A stretch of DNA of 64,000 nt from Longispora fulva (GCF_015751905.1 NZ_JADOUF010000001.1:3472001-3536000); one strand, 5' to 3'; counted from the stretch's first letter, positions 32,530 to 40,883 are shown. Notes: generated by a model from the sequence alone, not told the origin. A program made the numbers and translations.

Positions 32530-32554
32530 GAGCCCCGGGCAGCCGCCCGGGCTC
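32530..32554 (+). terminator. Hairpin terminator after gtrA-like gene
   Basis: GAGCCCCGGGC pairs with GCCCGGGCTC through a four-base loop with one bulged C, beginning three bases after the stop. Confidence 0.65.
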
Positions 32555-32630
32555 CCGCCGCCGCACGCGGGGGCAGTGATCACCGTAAAAAAGCGCAATG
32601 GTGTTGATCTGGTGTCGCCGCACCATTAGG

Positions 32631-32648
32631 GACAACGCTAGTGTTGTC
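32631..32648. promoter_or_regulatory. 18-bp near-perfect palindrome, likely repressor operator
   Basis: GACAACGCTAGTGTTGTC is symmetric except for one position and is centred on CTAG, a shape common in TetR-family operators. It lies 46 bases before the ferredoxin start in an unusually AT-rich stretch, so it probably controls the ferredoxin-P450 pair. No adjacent TetR gene is present. Confidence 0.6.
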
Positions 32649-32693
32649 ATGATTTACATGAACCAATTTCGGGACTCTTCGAAGGAGCCGACA

Positions 32694-32891
32694 ATGCGGG
32701 TGACGGTCTCACCGGAGGCATGCTGCGGATCCGGCCAGTGCGCGCTGCGCCTGCCAGAGGTCTTCGACCAGAGCGACGTCGACGGCACGGTCGTCCTGCT
32801 GGTGGAGCGACCTGCCGGACAGTTCCGGGCCGCCCTACGCGAGGCGGTGCTGACCTGCCCTTCCGGAGCCATCGAGGTCTCGGAGGACTGA
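32694..32891 (+). CDS. 3Fe-4S ferredoxin, P450 redox partner
   Basis: A 65-residue ferredoxin. Cluster ligands are Cys10, Cys16 (ACCGSGQC) and Cys55 (TCPSGAI), three cysteines as in the 3Fe-4S ferredoxins that feed actinobacterial P450s. PEVF after the second Cys and CPSGAI at the end are the usual signatures. GAAGGAG six bases upstream fixes the ATG at 32694. It lies 14 bases before the P450 gene and almost certainly supplies it with electrons. Confidence 0.92.
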   Translation: MRVTVSPEACCGSGQCALRLPEVFDQSDVDGTVVLLVERPAGQFRAALREAVLTCPSGAIEVSED

Positions 32892-32905
32892 CCGAAGGAG
32901 CTGCG

Positions 32906-34108
32906 ATGACCGATACCATCAATCTGCTGCCCACCGCCAGGACCAGCCCGCTCGACCCACCGCCCGAGGTGCTCGCGCTGCACGCCGCCGAAGGGCCGGT
33001 CAGCCGGCTGGACTTCCCGAACGGGAAGCGCGGCTGGCTGGTCACCGGCTTCGACGAGGTCCGCGCCGCCCTGATCGACCCCCGGCTCAGTGCCCGCGGC
33101 CGGCTCGAGCTGAACCCGATCCGCAAGCTCGAGGTGCCGCCGGAGGAGCTGGAGAACATCAACCGGCCCAACCTGCTCAACACCGACCCGCCGGACCACA
33201 CCCGGCTGCGGAGAATGCTCACCGGCCTGTTCACGGTGCGCCGGATGCGGGCGTTGTCCCCCCGGATCGAGGAGATCGTCGCCGACCACCTCGACGCGAT
33301 GGCCACCGCCGACGGGCCCGTCGACCTGGTCTCGGCGCTGGCCCTGCCCGTGCCGTCGCTCGTGATCTGCGAGCTGCTCGGCGTGCCCTACGACGACCGG
33401 ACCCACTTCCAGGGCCTGACCGCCACCCTGCTGCGGAACGACTCCACCAGCGAGGAGGTCGTCGCGGCCGGCGCTGGCCTGCGGGAGTACATGATGGGGC
33501 TGGTCAAGGCCAAACGGGCCAACCCCGACGACGGGCTGCTCAGCGAGCTGATCCAGGCCGAGGACACCCTCACCGACATCGAGGCGGCCGGCACCGGCCT
33601 CCTACTCCTGATCGCCGGACACGAGACGACGGCCAACATGATCGGGTTGGGCACGTTCACCCTGCTCAGCCAGCCCGAACGGTGGGCGGAGCTCCGCGAT
33701 CGTCCGGAACTCATCGACCACGCCGTCGAGGAGCTGCTGCGGTACCTGACGATCGTGCACTTCGGGCTGCCCAGAACCGCCGCCGCCCCGCTGACCATCG
33801 GCGACCAGGCCATCGCCGCCGGCGATCCGGTGCTGCTGCACCTGTCGGCGGCCAACCGGGACCCGGCCCAGTTCGACGGGCCGGAGTTCCTCGACTTCCA
33901 CCGCGAGTCCGTCCGGCACATCGCGTTCGGGTACGGGGTGCACCAGTGCCTCGGGCAGCAGTTGGCGCGCAACGAGATGATCGTGGTGTTCCGGCGGCTG
34001 ATCGAGCGGTTCCCGGAGCTGCGGTTGGCGGTGCCGGCGGAGGAGGTGCCGATGCGCAGCGACATGGCGATCTACGGGGTGCACCGGTTGCCGGTGCTGG
34101 TCGGCTAG
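32906..34108 (+). CDS. Cytochrome P450 (CYP)
   Basis: A 400-residue soluble bacterial P450 mono-oxygenase. The I-helix oxygen-binding motif AGHETTAN, the K-helix ExxR (EELLR) and the haem loop FGYGVHQCLGQQLAR with ligand Cys348 are intact, as is NTDPPDHTRLRRML near the N-terminus. AAGGAG five bases upstream fixes the ATG. It follows its ferredoxin by 14 bases. It stands outside any visible biosynthetic cluster, so the substrate is unknown. The MFS exporter gene converges on it and might export its product, which is speculation. Confidence 0.94.
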   Translation: MTDTINLLPTARTSPLDPPPEVLALHAAEGPVSRLDFPNGKRGWLVTGFDEVRAALIDPRLSARGRLELNPIRKLEVPPEELENINRPNLLNTDPPDHTRLRRMLTGLFTVRRMRALSPRIEEIVADHLDAMATADGPVDLVSALALPVPSLVICELLGVPYDDRTHFQGLTATLLRNDSTSEEVVAAGAGLREYMMGLVKAKRANPDDGLLSELIQAEDTLTDIEAAGTGLLLLIAGHETTANMIGLGTFTLLSQPERWAELRDRPELIDHAVEELLRYLTIVHFGLPRTAAAPLTIGDQAIAAGDPVLLHLSAANRDPAQFDGPEFLDFHRESVRHIAFGYGVHQCLGQQLARNEMIVVFRRLIERFPELRLAVPAEEVPMRSDMAIYGVHRLPVLVG

Positions 34109-34156
34109 ACCCGCCGACGGGTACTCCGCCGGCAGTGTGGTCCCGGGCTCGCGCCT

Positions 34157-35437
34157 TCAGTGCGCGGGTCCCGGGGCTTGTCCCCGCTCCGGGGTCGGGA
34201 TCAGGAACGAGCAGCCGGCGGCGGCGAGGACCAGCGCGCCGGCCAGGTCGATCGTCCCGTCCGTACTCCACCCCTGGCCGAGCGCCGCGCCGGCCAAGGA
34301 GCCGAGGAGCGTCGCCGCCGCCTGCAACGTCAGGTACGCCGCCGACACCCGTCCCAGGATGCCATCGGCCGTCTCCCGTTGGATGAACGTGTCGATCGCG
34401 ACCAACGCGCACACCGCCGGCGGCCCGATCAGCGCGAACAACACGGTCGCCGACACCACGTCCGGCGCGTGGAAGGCGAGCAGGAAGACCACGCCCAGCG
34501 CGCCGAACGCACCGGCCAGCGACCGTCGCAACGGGACCCTCGCCGTGACGTACCGGCCCAGGGGCGCCCCGACGACGAAGCCGGCCCCCAGCCCGCCGAG
34601 CAGCAGGCCGAGGGTCCGCGACCCGGCGTGCAGCACCCCGCTGACGAACGGCACCAGCAGAGCCGTCAACGCGCTGTTGCCGACGAAGAACAGCCCGGCG
34701 GCACCGAAGGTCGCGGCGAACCCTGGTGCCGTGCGCACGTGCGCCCAGCCCTGGGTGACCTCGGCCCCGAACCGCCGCAGCGCTCCCCGCCCGCCGGGTA
34801 CGGGCCGCGTCCGACCGCCGGATAGCGGTCCTGTCCGCCCGGACCGTCCGGCACCCCCGGCGCGTCCGGTCCGGTGCCGGACGAGGGCGATCAGCGCCGC
34901 CGACGCCAGATAGGTTCCGGCGTCGACGCCGATGACGGGGCCGAAGCCGACCACCGCGTACAGCGCGCCGCCGAGCGGGGCTCCGACCAGCCGGATCGTG
35001 CCGCTGACGAAAGCGCCCAGCGAGTTCGCCGAGACCAGGGCCGTGCCGCGCCCGACGAGCGCCGGGATCAACGCCTGGCGGGCCGGGAGGAAGAACTGGC
35101 TGAAGGAACTCTCCAGCGCCAGGGCCACGTAGATCACCCAGACCTGGTCGGCGGAGTGCACGCACAGCAGGAGCCCGGTGGCGCCGGCGCGCAGTACGTC
35201 GGCGGCGATCATGACCGCGCGGTGGTCCCACCGGTCGACGAAGACGCCGGCGACCGGGCCCAGCAGCAGGGCCGGGACCATCTCCGCGGCGATCGCCAGG
35301 CCTGTCGCCAGCGCGGAGCCGGTCAGTTGCCACACGTAGAACGGCGCGGCGACGACCAGCAGCCAGTCGCCTAGGCTGGAGAGGAACTGGCCGGTCAGTA
35401 ACAGGCGGAAGTCCCGGTTCCGCAGTGCTTCGCGCAC
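34157..35437 (-). CDS. MFS transporter (probable exporter)
   Basis: A 426-residue MFS permease with about twelve helices. RNRDFRLLLTGQFLSSLGDWLL at the N-terminus and GPVAGVFVDRWDHRAVM are typical of the DHA3/EntS-like drug or siderophore exporters. A Gly/Arg-rich central loop (about 190-220, GRAGGAGRSGRTG) joins the two halves. GAGGAG seven bases upstream supports the GTG start at 35437. A perfect CIRCE element lies 56-82 bases upstream of the start, implying HrcA-linked heat-shock control, which is unusual for a transporter. Confidence 0.88.
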   Translation of the reverse strand: MREALRNRDFRLLLTGQFLSSLGDWLLVVAAPFYVWQLTGSALATGLAIAAEMVPALLLGPVAGVFVDRWDHRAVMIAADVLRAGATGLLLCVHSADQVWVIYVALALESSFSQFFLPARQALIPALVGRGTALVSANSLGAFVSGTIRLVGAPLGGALYAVVGFGPVIGVDAGTYLASAALIALVRHRTGRAGGAGRSGRTGPLSGGRTRPVPGGRGALRRFGAEVTQGWAHVRTAPGFAATFGAAGLFFVGNSALTALLVPFVSGVLHAGSRTLGLLLGGLGAGFVVGAPLGRYVTARVPLRRSLAGAFGALGVVFLLAFHAPDVVSATVLFALIGPPAVCALVAIDTFIQRETADGILGRVSAAYLTLQAAATLLGSLAGAALGQGWSTDGTIDLAGALVLAAAGCSFLIPTPERGQAPGPAH

Positions 35438-35492
35438 GTGCCGCTCCTCAGTCCCCCGTCGCCCGCGGCAGCCGCTCCGCTGGCGAGCGTCG

Positions 35493-35519
35493 TTAGCACT
35501 CTCGGGTGGAGAGTGCTAA
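35493..35519 (-). promoter_or_regulatory. Perfect CIRCE element (HrcA operator)
   Basis: TTAGCACTC, nine bases, GAGTGCTAA: an exact match to the CIRCE consensus bound by HrcA, here within a larger 12-bp inverted repeat. The only downstream gene in reading direction is the MFS exporter starting at 35437. No groEL, groES, dnaK or hrcA gene lies in the window. Confidence 0.9.
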
Positions 35520-35672
35520 CGCATCCTGGCACCGGGCGGCCCTCCCGGCAAGACCCGGCAGTGCGCCGCACCCGGGCTGACAGGGCCGGGGTTTGCCGGC
35601 GGGACCGGAGTTCACCGCACGGGCGGAGCCGTCCGCGCCAGGGCTCCGGGTGTCAGGGAATTCAGGTTGCGG

Positions 35673-36587
35673 TCAGTCGCCGCGCGCCTGGGCCGTCGCC
35701 GACCCCGCGTCCCCGAGCAGCGCCCACGCCGGATCGGCCCCCTGCCCGGCGCGCTGCCGCCGGGTGTACACGTGGGCCACCCCGATCGCCAGGCCCGTCG
35801 CGAGCACCGCCGCGACCACGGCCTCGTTGGGCACCGCGAGCATCTTCAGCCCGCTGGCCAGCAGGACCACCGCGAGGAACGCCCGGATGGTGCCGCCGGC
35901 CGCACGGGAGGAGTACCGCGCGCCGATCCACACGCCGGGGATCGAGCCGACGAGCAGGGACACCGTCAGGTCCAGGTGGAAGTCGCCGAACAGCAGGTGT
36001 CCGCCCGCAGCGGCCGCGACCAGTGGGACGGCCTGCACGAGGTCGGTGCCGACGAGCCGGTGGGCGGCCAGCGTCGGGTACGCCACCAGCAGGGCGACCA
36101 CCACCAGCGAACCGGAGCCGACGGAGGTCATGCCGACGACCAGGCCGCCGAGCACGCCGATCAGCACCGTCAGGGCCGGCCGGACGACGAGCTCCCCGCC
36201 GGGGGCGCGGCGGCGCTGGAGCCACTGCTTCACGCCGATCAGGGTGGCGGCCAGGACCAGGGTCACGCCCAGCGCGGTCTTGACCAGGTTCTGCAGGTCG
36301 CCGCCGAAGGCCCGGGTGAGGAGCACGCCGGCGAAGGCCGCGGGCACGCTGCCGAGGCACAGCCAGCCGACGAGCGGCCAGTGCACGGTCTTACGTCGGA
36401 TGTGCACGAAGCCGCCGACGGGCTTCATCAGCGCGCTGACGACGAGGTCGTTGGACACCGCCGTCAGCGGGGGCACACCGAAGAACAGCACGAGGATCGG
36501 CGTCATCAGGGCGCCGCCGCCCATGCCGGTCAGCCCGACGATGACGCCGACGGCGAGGCCGGCTGCGGCCACGGTCCAGTCCACCAT
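35673..36587 (-). CDS. TauE/SafE-family sulfite/anion exporter
   Basis: A 304-residue membrane protein of the TauE/SafE (DUF81) family with about eight helices. The paired motifs GLTGMGGGALMTPIL and MTSVGSGSLVVVALL, one per half, mark the family's inverted duplication. Members export sulfite, sulfoacetate or related anions. The ATG at 36587 gives the normal N-terminus; longer readings upstream are unrelated. Two palindromes lie just upstream. It has no operon partner; the next minus-strand gene starts beyond a 106-base gap. Confidence 0.85.
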   Translation of the reverse strand: MVDWTVAAAGLAVGVIVGLTGMGGGALMTPILVLFFGVPPLTAVSNDLVVSALMKPVGGFVHIRRKTVHWPLVGWLCLGSVPAAFAGVLLTRAFGGDLQNLVKTALGVTLVLAATLIGVKQWLQRRRAPGGELVVRPALTVLIGVLGGLVVGMTSVGSGSLVVVALLVAYPTLAAHRLVGTDLVQAVPLVAAAAGGHLLFGDFHLDLTVSLLVGSIPGVWIGARYSSRAAGGTIRAFLAVVLLASGLKMLAVPNEAVVAAVLATGLAIGVAHVYTRRQRAGQGADPAWALLGDAGSATAQARGD

Positions 36588-36594
36588 CCCGAGA

Positions 36595-36617
36595 TTGTCT
36601 ACTAAACAGGTAGACAA
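36595..36617. promoter_or_regulatory. Inverted repeat before tauE-like gene, probable operator
   Basis: TTGTCTAC and its exact complement GTAGACAA flank a seven-base centre, eight bases before the start codon. It could block transcription or translation start. Confidence 0.6.
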
Positions 36618-36635
36618 ACTCAAGAGGCCGAGTTC

Positions 36636-36647
36636 GACCGAACGGTC
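36636..36647. promoter_or_regulatory. GACCGAACGGTC palindrome, TetR-like operator
   Basis: A perfect 12-bp palindrome of a shape frequent in TetR-family operators lies about 50 bases before the tauE-like start and upstream of the first dyad. Confidence 0.5.
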
Positions 36648-36693
36648 AATACCAAACCCCCCATTTCGGGTACCGGGAGGGACGCCGGCCCGG

Positions 36694-37107
36694 TCAGGCC
36701 TGCGGCTCGCTGATGTTGACCAGCCAGGCGATGCCGAACTTGTCCGTGCACGCGCCGAACTCGTCGCCCCACATCTGCTTCTCCAACGGGACCGACACCG
36801 TGCCACTGCCGGAGAGCTTCCCCCAGTAGCCCCGGAGCTCGGCGGCGTCGTCGCCACTCAGGCTGACCGTGATGTTGTCCCCCGGGTTGTACGGCATCCC
36901 GGGCGGGGTGTCCGCGCCCATCAGGGTGAAGCCGCTGTCCGTCTCGAGCTGACCGTGCATGATCTGGTCGGCGTTCGGCGCGTCGGGGGCGCCGTACTCG
37001 CCGAACGTGTTCAGCCGCAGCGTGCCGCCGAAGACCTGCTGGTAGAACTCCATGGCGTCGCGCGCGGTGCCGGCGAAGCTGATGTACGGGTTGAGACGAG
37101 TGCTCAC
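36694..37107 (-). CDS. VOC-family protein, PhnB/YjdN-like
   Basis: A 137-residue protein of the vicinal oxygen chelate (glyoxalase/bleomycin resistance) superfamily, PhnB/YjdN branch. LNPYISFAGTARDAMEFYQQVFGG is diagnostic. MHGQLETDSGFTLMGAD, MWGDEFGACTDKFGIAWLVN and the final segment complete the two beta-alpha-beta-beta-beta modules. The role of this branch is unknown; it often lacks glyoxalase activity. AGGAG six bases upstream supports the GTG at 37107. It is a single gene. Confidence 0.88.
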   Translation of the reverse strand: MSTRLNPYISFAGTARDAMEFYQQVFGGTLRLNTFGEYGAPDAPNADQIMHGQLETDSGFTLMGADTPPGMPYNPGDNITVSLSGDDAAELRGYWGKLSGSGTVSVPLEKQMWGDEFGACTDKFGIAWLVNISEPQA

Positions 37108-37217
37108 AACGTGCTCCTAGGTCGTGGCGAGGTCAACCCCTGCACACTATCGAGCCCCACCGACAATAGACGCCAAATCGGCTCCGACCTGCACACGGGC
37201 CGAACGTGGCGTACCCG

Positions 37218-37913
37218 TCAGGAGGTCTGCGGGTTCAGATCCGCGCGCCCGGTCCGCACGCCCCGCACGAGGAGCCAGCCGACCATCGCGATCTCCGCGA
37301 CGGCGGCCGGCGCGACGACGAACGGACCCACGGCCGCGCCCAGGTCCGGGGCCGCGAACCGGGTGAACGTGTCCACCAGGTAGCCGGCGCACCCGGCGAC
37401 GAGCAGCACCCCCAGCGCGCGCGGGAACAGGCGCGACGTGTAGACGAGGTAGCCGAGGGGCAGTAGCCACAGGCCGAAGAAGATCTGCGCGATGAGGAAG
37501 CCGTGGTACTGCAGGTCGAGCATGAGCAGGACGAGCCGGTCGGAGCCCGGCGCCGCCGCATAGCCGGGGTCGGTGGCGATGAGGAGCCCGGCGAACTGGT
37601 GGACCATGTTCAGGCACATCATCGCGACGGCGATCGCCACGAAGGTCACCATCGCGCGGGCGGCGTCGCGGTGGACGTGCCGCAGGAGCACGTACAGCGC
37701 CATGGCCAGGAACACGAAGAACGTGGCCTGCACGAGGTCGGCGACGAAGCCGGCGCGGACCAGGCCGGCGTGCGCGGCGACGTTGCGCGCCGTGGCCGCG
37801 GCGTCGCCCGGGACGTAAACCTCGCCGCGGGTGTAGAAGGCGAAGCCGCCGCAGACCCCGACGACCAGGTAGAGGAGTCCGGCGATTCTGGCGAGGCGTT
37901 GCGGGGATCGCAT
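37218..37913 (-). CDS. DUF4386-type membrane protein
   Basis: A 231-residue membrane protein with six hydrophobic segments and the DUF4386 pattern: the start QRLARIAGLLYLVVGVCGGFA, then REVxxPGDA-like GEVYVPGDAAATARNVAAH, and IFFGLWLLPLGYLVYTSRLFPR. The function is unknown. GGGAG before ATG 37913 fixes the start. It has a well-formed promoter overlapped by a long inverted repeat, so it is probably induced by a specific signal. No regulator is adjacent. Confidence 0.85.
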   Translation of the reverse strand: MRSPQRLARIAGLLYLVVGVCGGFAFYTRGEVYVPGDAAATARNVAAHAGLVRAGFVADLVQATFFVFLAMALYVLLRHVHRDAARAMVTFVAIAVAMMCLNMVHQFAGLLIATDPGYAAAPGSDRLVLLMLDLQYHGFLIAQIFFGLWLLPLGYLVYTSRLFPRALGVLLVAGCAGYLVDTFTRFAAPDLGAAVGPFVVAPAAVAEIAMVGWLLVRGVRTGRADLNPQTS

Positions 37914-37946
37914 GGGTTCTCCCTGGTAGCGGCCATGTAAAAGAAA

Positions 37947-37988
37947 CTTGACACCATGAAGGTAAAACAAACCCAACATGGTGTCAAG
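37947..37988 (-). promoter_or_regulatory. Promoter embedded in a 12-bp inverted repeat
   Basis: On the minus strand TTGACA (37982-37987) and TACCTT (37959-37964) are 17 bases apart. CTTGACACCATG and its exact complement, 18 bases apart, flank the promoter: one arm covers the -35 box and the other the transcription start. This serves the DUF4386 gene. Confidence 0.75.
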
Positions 37989-38011
37989 AATTCTTAACTT
38001 AGCGCGGGAGG

Positions 38012-39388
38012 TCAGCGACCCTGGAGCCCCCTGACGTTGTCGCCGAAGGTCCAGCCCTTCGACCCGTCCCAGTTCAGGGACCAGGTCATCAGGCCCTTGA
38101 GCTGGCCGCCGTACGTGTTCCAGGACTGCGACACCAGGCCCGTCGACATGTAGCCGCCGCCCGCGCCCGGCTGGGCCGGCAGCCCCGGGACCTGCTTGTC
38201 GAAGGGCACCTTGATCGTGGTGCCCTGGATGACCAGGCCCTGGTTGAGGCAGTCGGTCTGCTGGGTGAAGCCCTGGACCGTGCCGGCGGAGTAGGAGTCG
38301 CCGGAGCAGCCGTACATGCTGCCGTTGTAGTACTGCATGTTCAGCCACCACAGCCGGCCGTTGTCGGCGTACTTCTTCACGATCGGCAGGTACGCGCCCC
38401 AGATCGAGCCGTAGGTGACGCTGCCACCGGTGACGTACGCCGTCTCGGGTGCCATCGTCAGGCCGAAGGTGCTCGGCATCGCCGCCAGGACGCCGTCGAT
38501 GATCCGGATCAGGTTCGCCTGCGAGGGGGACAGGCTCGTGATGCTGCCGCTGCCGGCCAGACCGGTCTCGATGTCGATGTCGATGCCGTCGAAGTTGTAC
38601 CGCTTGAGGATCGGCACCACGGTGGCGACGAACCGGTCGGCGACCGTGCTGGAACTCAGGTCGATGCCGGCCGCCGCGCCGCCGATCGACATCAGGATCG
38701 TCAGCCCCGCCGCCTTGGCAGTGCACATCTCGGCCGGGGTCGCGACCTTCACGCCCGCGTCCATCCCGTCCTCCCACAGCACGGTGCCGTCGGAGAGGAT
38801 GACCGGGAACGCCGCGTTGACCACGTTGTAGCCGTGCTGGCGGATCACGGGGTTCGTGATCGGGGTCCAGCCGAACGGCGGGTGCACGCCGTTGGACGCG
38901 CCGTCCCAGTTCTCCCAGTAGCCCTGCAGGACCTTGCCGGCCGGCCTCGACTTCACGGCGCAGGTGTCCGTGCCCGGGGAGGTGGTCGGCGTGGGCGACG
39001 GGGAGGCCGTCGGCGAGGGGCTGGGCGACTTCGTGGGTGACGGGGACGGCTTCGGCGAGGTCGAGGGCGACGGGGACGGGGACGGGGACGGGGTACCCCC
39101 GTCACAGGCTCCGAGGTCCTTCCACAGCGACGCCGCCGCGACCGGGTTCCAGCCGGCGCCCGGCGGGGCGGTGTGCGCGACCCGGGCCTCGTAGGTGTGG
39201 CCGAGATAGGTGACCTTGGCGCCGACGGCGTACGGGACGCCCTCGGCCCAGGCCGGGCCGGTGCACGGGGCCAGGACCGAGGCGCCAGTGAGGACGTCGG
39301 CCCGGCCGTTGGGGGCGATGACGAGTGCGGTCAGGACGGTCATCGCCGCGCTGACGGCCAGGGCGACTGCCCAGCGGGGCGCTCTCAT
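38012..39388 (-). CDS. Secreted GH18 chitinase with CBM5/12
   Basis: A 458-residue secreted endochitinase. The signal peptide (about 1-31) is followed by a chitin-binding CBM5/12 module (about 40-95, with AWAEGVPYAVGAKVTYLGHTYEA). A Pro-Ser/Thr linker follows (about 98-135), then a GH18 catalytic domain. The catalytic motif DGIDIDIE ends in the acid Glu274, so it is intact. SIGG and the C-terminal MTWSLNWD are also present. It hydrolyses chitin to N-acetylglucosamine oligomers outside the cell. The start may be ATG 39388 or GTG 39427; the former gives a normal signal peptide. TTGACA upstream (39454-39459, minus strand) may be a -35 box. Confidence 0.92.
   Translation of the reverse strand: MRAPRWAVALAVSAAMTVLTALVIAPNGRADVLTGASVLAPCTGPAWAEGVPYAVGAKVTYLGHTYEARVAHTAPPGAGWNPVAAASLWKDLGACDGGTPSPSPSPSPSTSPKPSPSPTKSPSPSPTASPSPTPTTSPGTDTCAVKSRPAGKVLQGYWENWDGASNGVHPPFGWTPITNPVIRQHGYNVVNAAFPVILSDGTVLWEDGMDAGVKVATPAEMCTAKAAGLTILMSIGGAAAGIDLSSSTVADRFVATVVPILKRYNFDGIDIDIETGLAGSGSITSLSPSQANLIRIIDGVLAAMPSTFGLTMAPETAYVTGGSVTYGSIWGAYLPIVKKYADNGRLWWLNMQYYNGSMYGCSGDSYSAGTVQGFTQQTDCLNQGLVIQGTTIKVPFDKQVPGLPAQPGAGGGYMSTGLVSQSWNTYGGQLKGLMTWSLNWDGSKGWTFGDNVRGLQGR
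39000..39095 (-). repeat. Pro-Ser/Thr linker repeat in chitinase
   Basis: A low-complexity GGCGAG/GGGGAC-type tract encodes the Ser-Pro-Thr linker between the chitin-binding and catalytic domains. Confidence 0.75.
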
Positions 39389-39492
39389 GGCCGCACCGCC
39401 GTACCGCTTGAGGGGTATGTGTTCCACATCCCGTAATTGTTAAGAACGTTTGCTGTCAATGTCCACAGGTAGGGACGTGCCAAAATTCGGCA

Positions 39493-39912
39493 TCACCTCC
39501 GGGGACAGTCGACCGTGTGCCCGTCGGTGGCGGCGCACCGGGGCCGCACCCCGGAAGTGGGATCGGGGTGGTGCGCAGCCCGATAGAACAGGGCGCCGAT
39601 CCCGGCGAGGAGCGTCACGAGCCCCAGAGCCACGCCGAACGACCACGCCGCCAGACCCCGCCGGAAGATCCGACTGAGGGTGAAGCCCACCAGCAGCAGC
39701 CCACCGGCCAGGCAGAACGCGCCGAATACCGCGTCGGTCGCCCGGGCGGCCTCCGTGGTGGTGGGCTCCTCGTCGACGCCGAACCGGACCGACGGCGCGA
39801 CGCCGACCACGACCAGCACGGGGAGACCCACGAGGACGAGCAGCCAGAGGACGCTGAGGATCCCGGTGAGCGCCGGGCCACCCGGTTGGCGGGTCATGCG
39901 ACTGTCGGTCAT
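39493..39912 (-). CDS. Small three-helix membrane protein
   Basis: A 139-residue protein I do not recognise, with three hydrophobic segments (about 15-38, 60-82 and 88-112). A short acidic loop lies between the first two, and a hydrophilic tail with two Cys (RPRCAATDGHTVDCPRR) ends it. CACAAT six bases before the start may be a leaderless -10 box. It lies between the chitinase and the transglutaminase-like gene, all on the minus strand, with gaps that make an operon uncertain. Confidence 0.55.
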   Translation of the reverse strand: MTDSRMTRQPGGPALTGILSVLWLLVLVGLPVLVVVGVAPSVRFGVDEEPTTTEAARATDAVFGAFCLAGGLLLVGFTLSRIFRRGLAAWSFGVALGLVTLLAGIGALFYRAAHHPDPTSGVRPRCAATDGHTVDCPRR

Positions 39913-39939
39913 CTCCCCATTGTGCCCATACCGTCGGAG

Positions 39940-40794
39940 TCAGCCGCGCAACGTCACCAGCCGCTCGCCGCCATAGGTCGTGTACGAGACCACCTCCGCC
40001 GGCACCCGCAGCCCGGGACTGTCCAGGTAGAGCAGGTGCAGGGCGGCGAACGGCCCACCGGCCGCCCCGAGGTCCGCCGCCCGGTCGAGCAGATCCAGGT
40101 CGGGGTCCTCGTCCTCCGCCGCGCCCCAACTGTCCCAGGGCAGCACCTCGACCTTGTTCAGCGCGGCCAGGTCGCGCACGACGCTGCCGCCGAGCATCTC
40201 CCAGCCGGTCAGGTTCAGGTCCGGCACCCCGAACGTCGCCGGATCGGCGCGCCCGTCCCGGCAGTCCCGCCACGCCCGGCCGCCGACCAGGAACTCCTCC
40301 CGCGGCACGTCCATCGGGTCGAACCGCAGCGCGAAGGCCTCGATCATCTCCGGGGCGAGCATCTCCGCGTCGGCGAGCCGCCAACCGTCCTGCCAGTACT
40401 CGGTCACCCAGTGGTCGGCGTGGAACCCCGCCACGAGGTAGGCGGCGTACCCGCACCGGACCCGCGCGGGTGTGCCGGTGTGCCGCAGGAACGCGCAGAA
40501 CAGGACGGCGAAGTCCCGGCAGGTGCCGGCGAACCGCTCCTCCGGCGCGCGCGGCGCGGTCAGGGGCGCGGGGTTGCGGCCCCGGACGATGGCCAGGATG
40601 TCGGCGGCGTAGCGGGTCTCGGCCTCCTCGCGCCGTTCGGCCGGCAACGCGTACCCGAACGGGGCCGTGCCCTCGCGGTGGATCAACAGGTCGCGGACGA
40701 GCAGCCCGAGGGCGCGCGGATCTCCGGGCAGGTCCTCGAGCGGGCCGGGCTCGGTGACGACGCTCTGGGCGCGGTAGTACGCGAGTTCAGACAT
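39940..40794 (-). CDS. Transglutaminase-like domain protein
   Basis: A 284-residue cytoplasmic protein with a transglutaminase/protease-like fold. The catalytic triad is visible: Cys92 in FAGTCRDFAVLFCAFLR, His128 in GFHADHWVTEYW and Asp142 in WRLADAE. Such bacterial proteins are mostly proteases or deamidases of unknown target. There is no signal peptide. The ATG at 40794 lacks a good ribosome-binding site. It is divergent from the PhoD gene with a 170-base gap between them. Confidence 0.82.
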   Translation of the reverse strand: MSELAYYRAQSVVTEPGPLEDLPGDPRALGLLVRDLLIHREGTAPFGYALPAERREEAETRYAADILAIVRGRNPAPLTAPRAPEERFAGTCRDFAVLFCAFLRHTGTPARVRCGYAAYLVAGFHADHWVTEYWQDGWRLADAEMLAPEMIEAFALRFDPMDVPREEFLVGGRAWRDCRDGRADPATFGVPDLNLTGWEMLGGSVVRDLAALNKVEVLPWDSWGAAEDEDPDLDLLDRAADLGAAGGPFAALHLLYLDSPGLRVPAEVVSYTTYGGERLVTLRG

Positions 40795-40883
40795 GGGGAG
40801 TGACCCTGTTCATCGAAGGATATACCTTGATCACAGTGGCAGGAATTGGCGGGGATTGTCGAGACTGGAATTGACAGGGGTCT

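Noticed and set aside
34140-34176. Possible terminator hairpin between P450 and MFS genes
   Set aside because: The GC-rich arms are imperfect and overlap the MFS coding end; not convincing.
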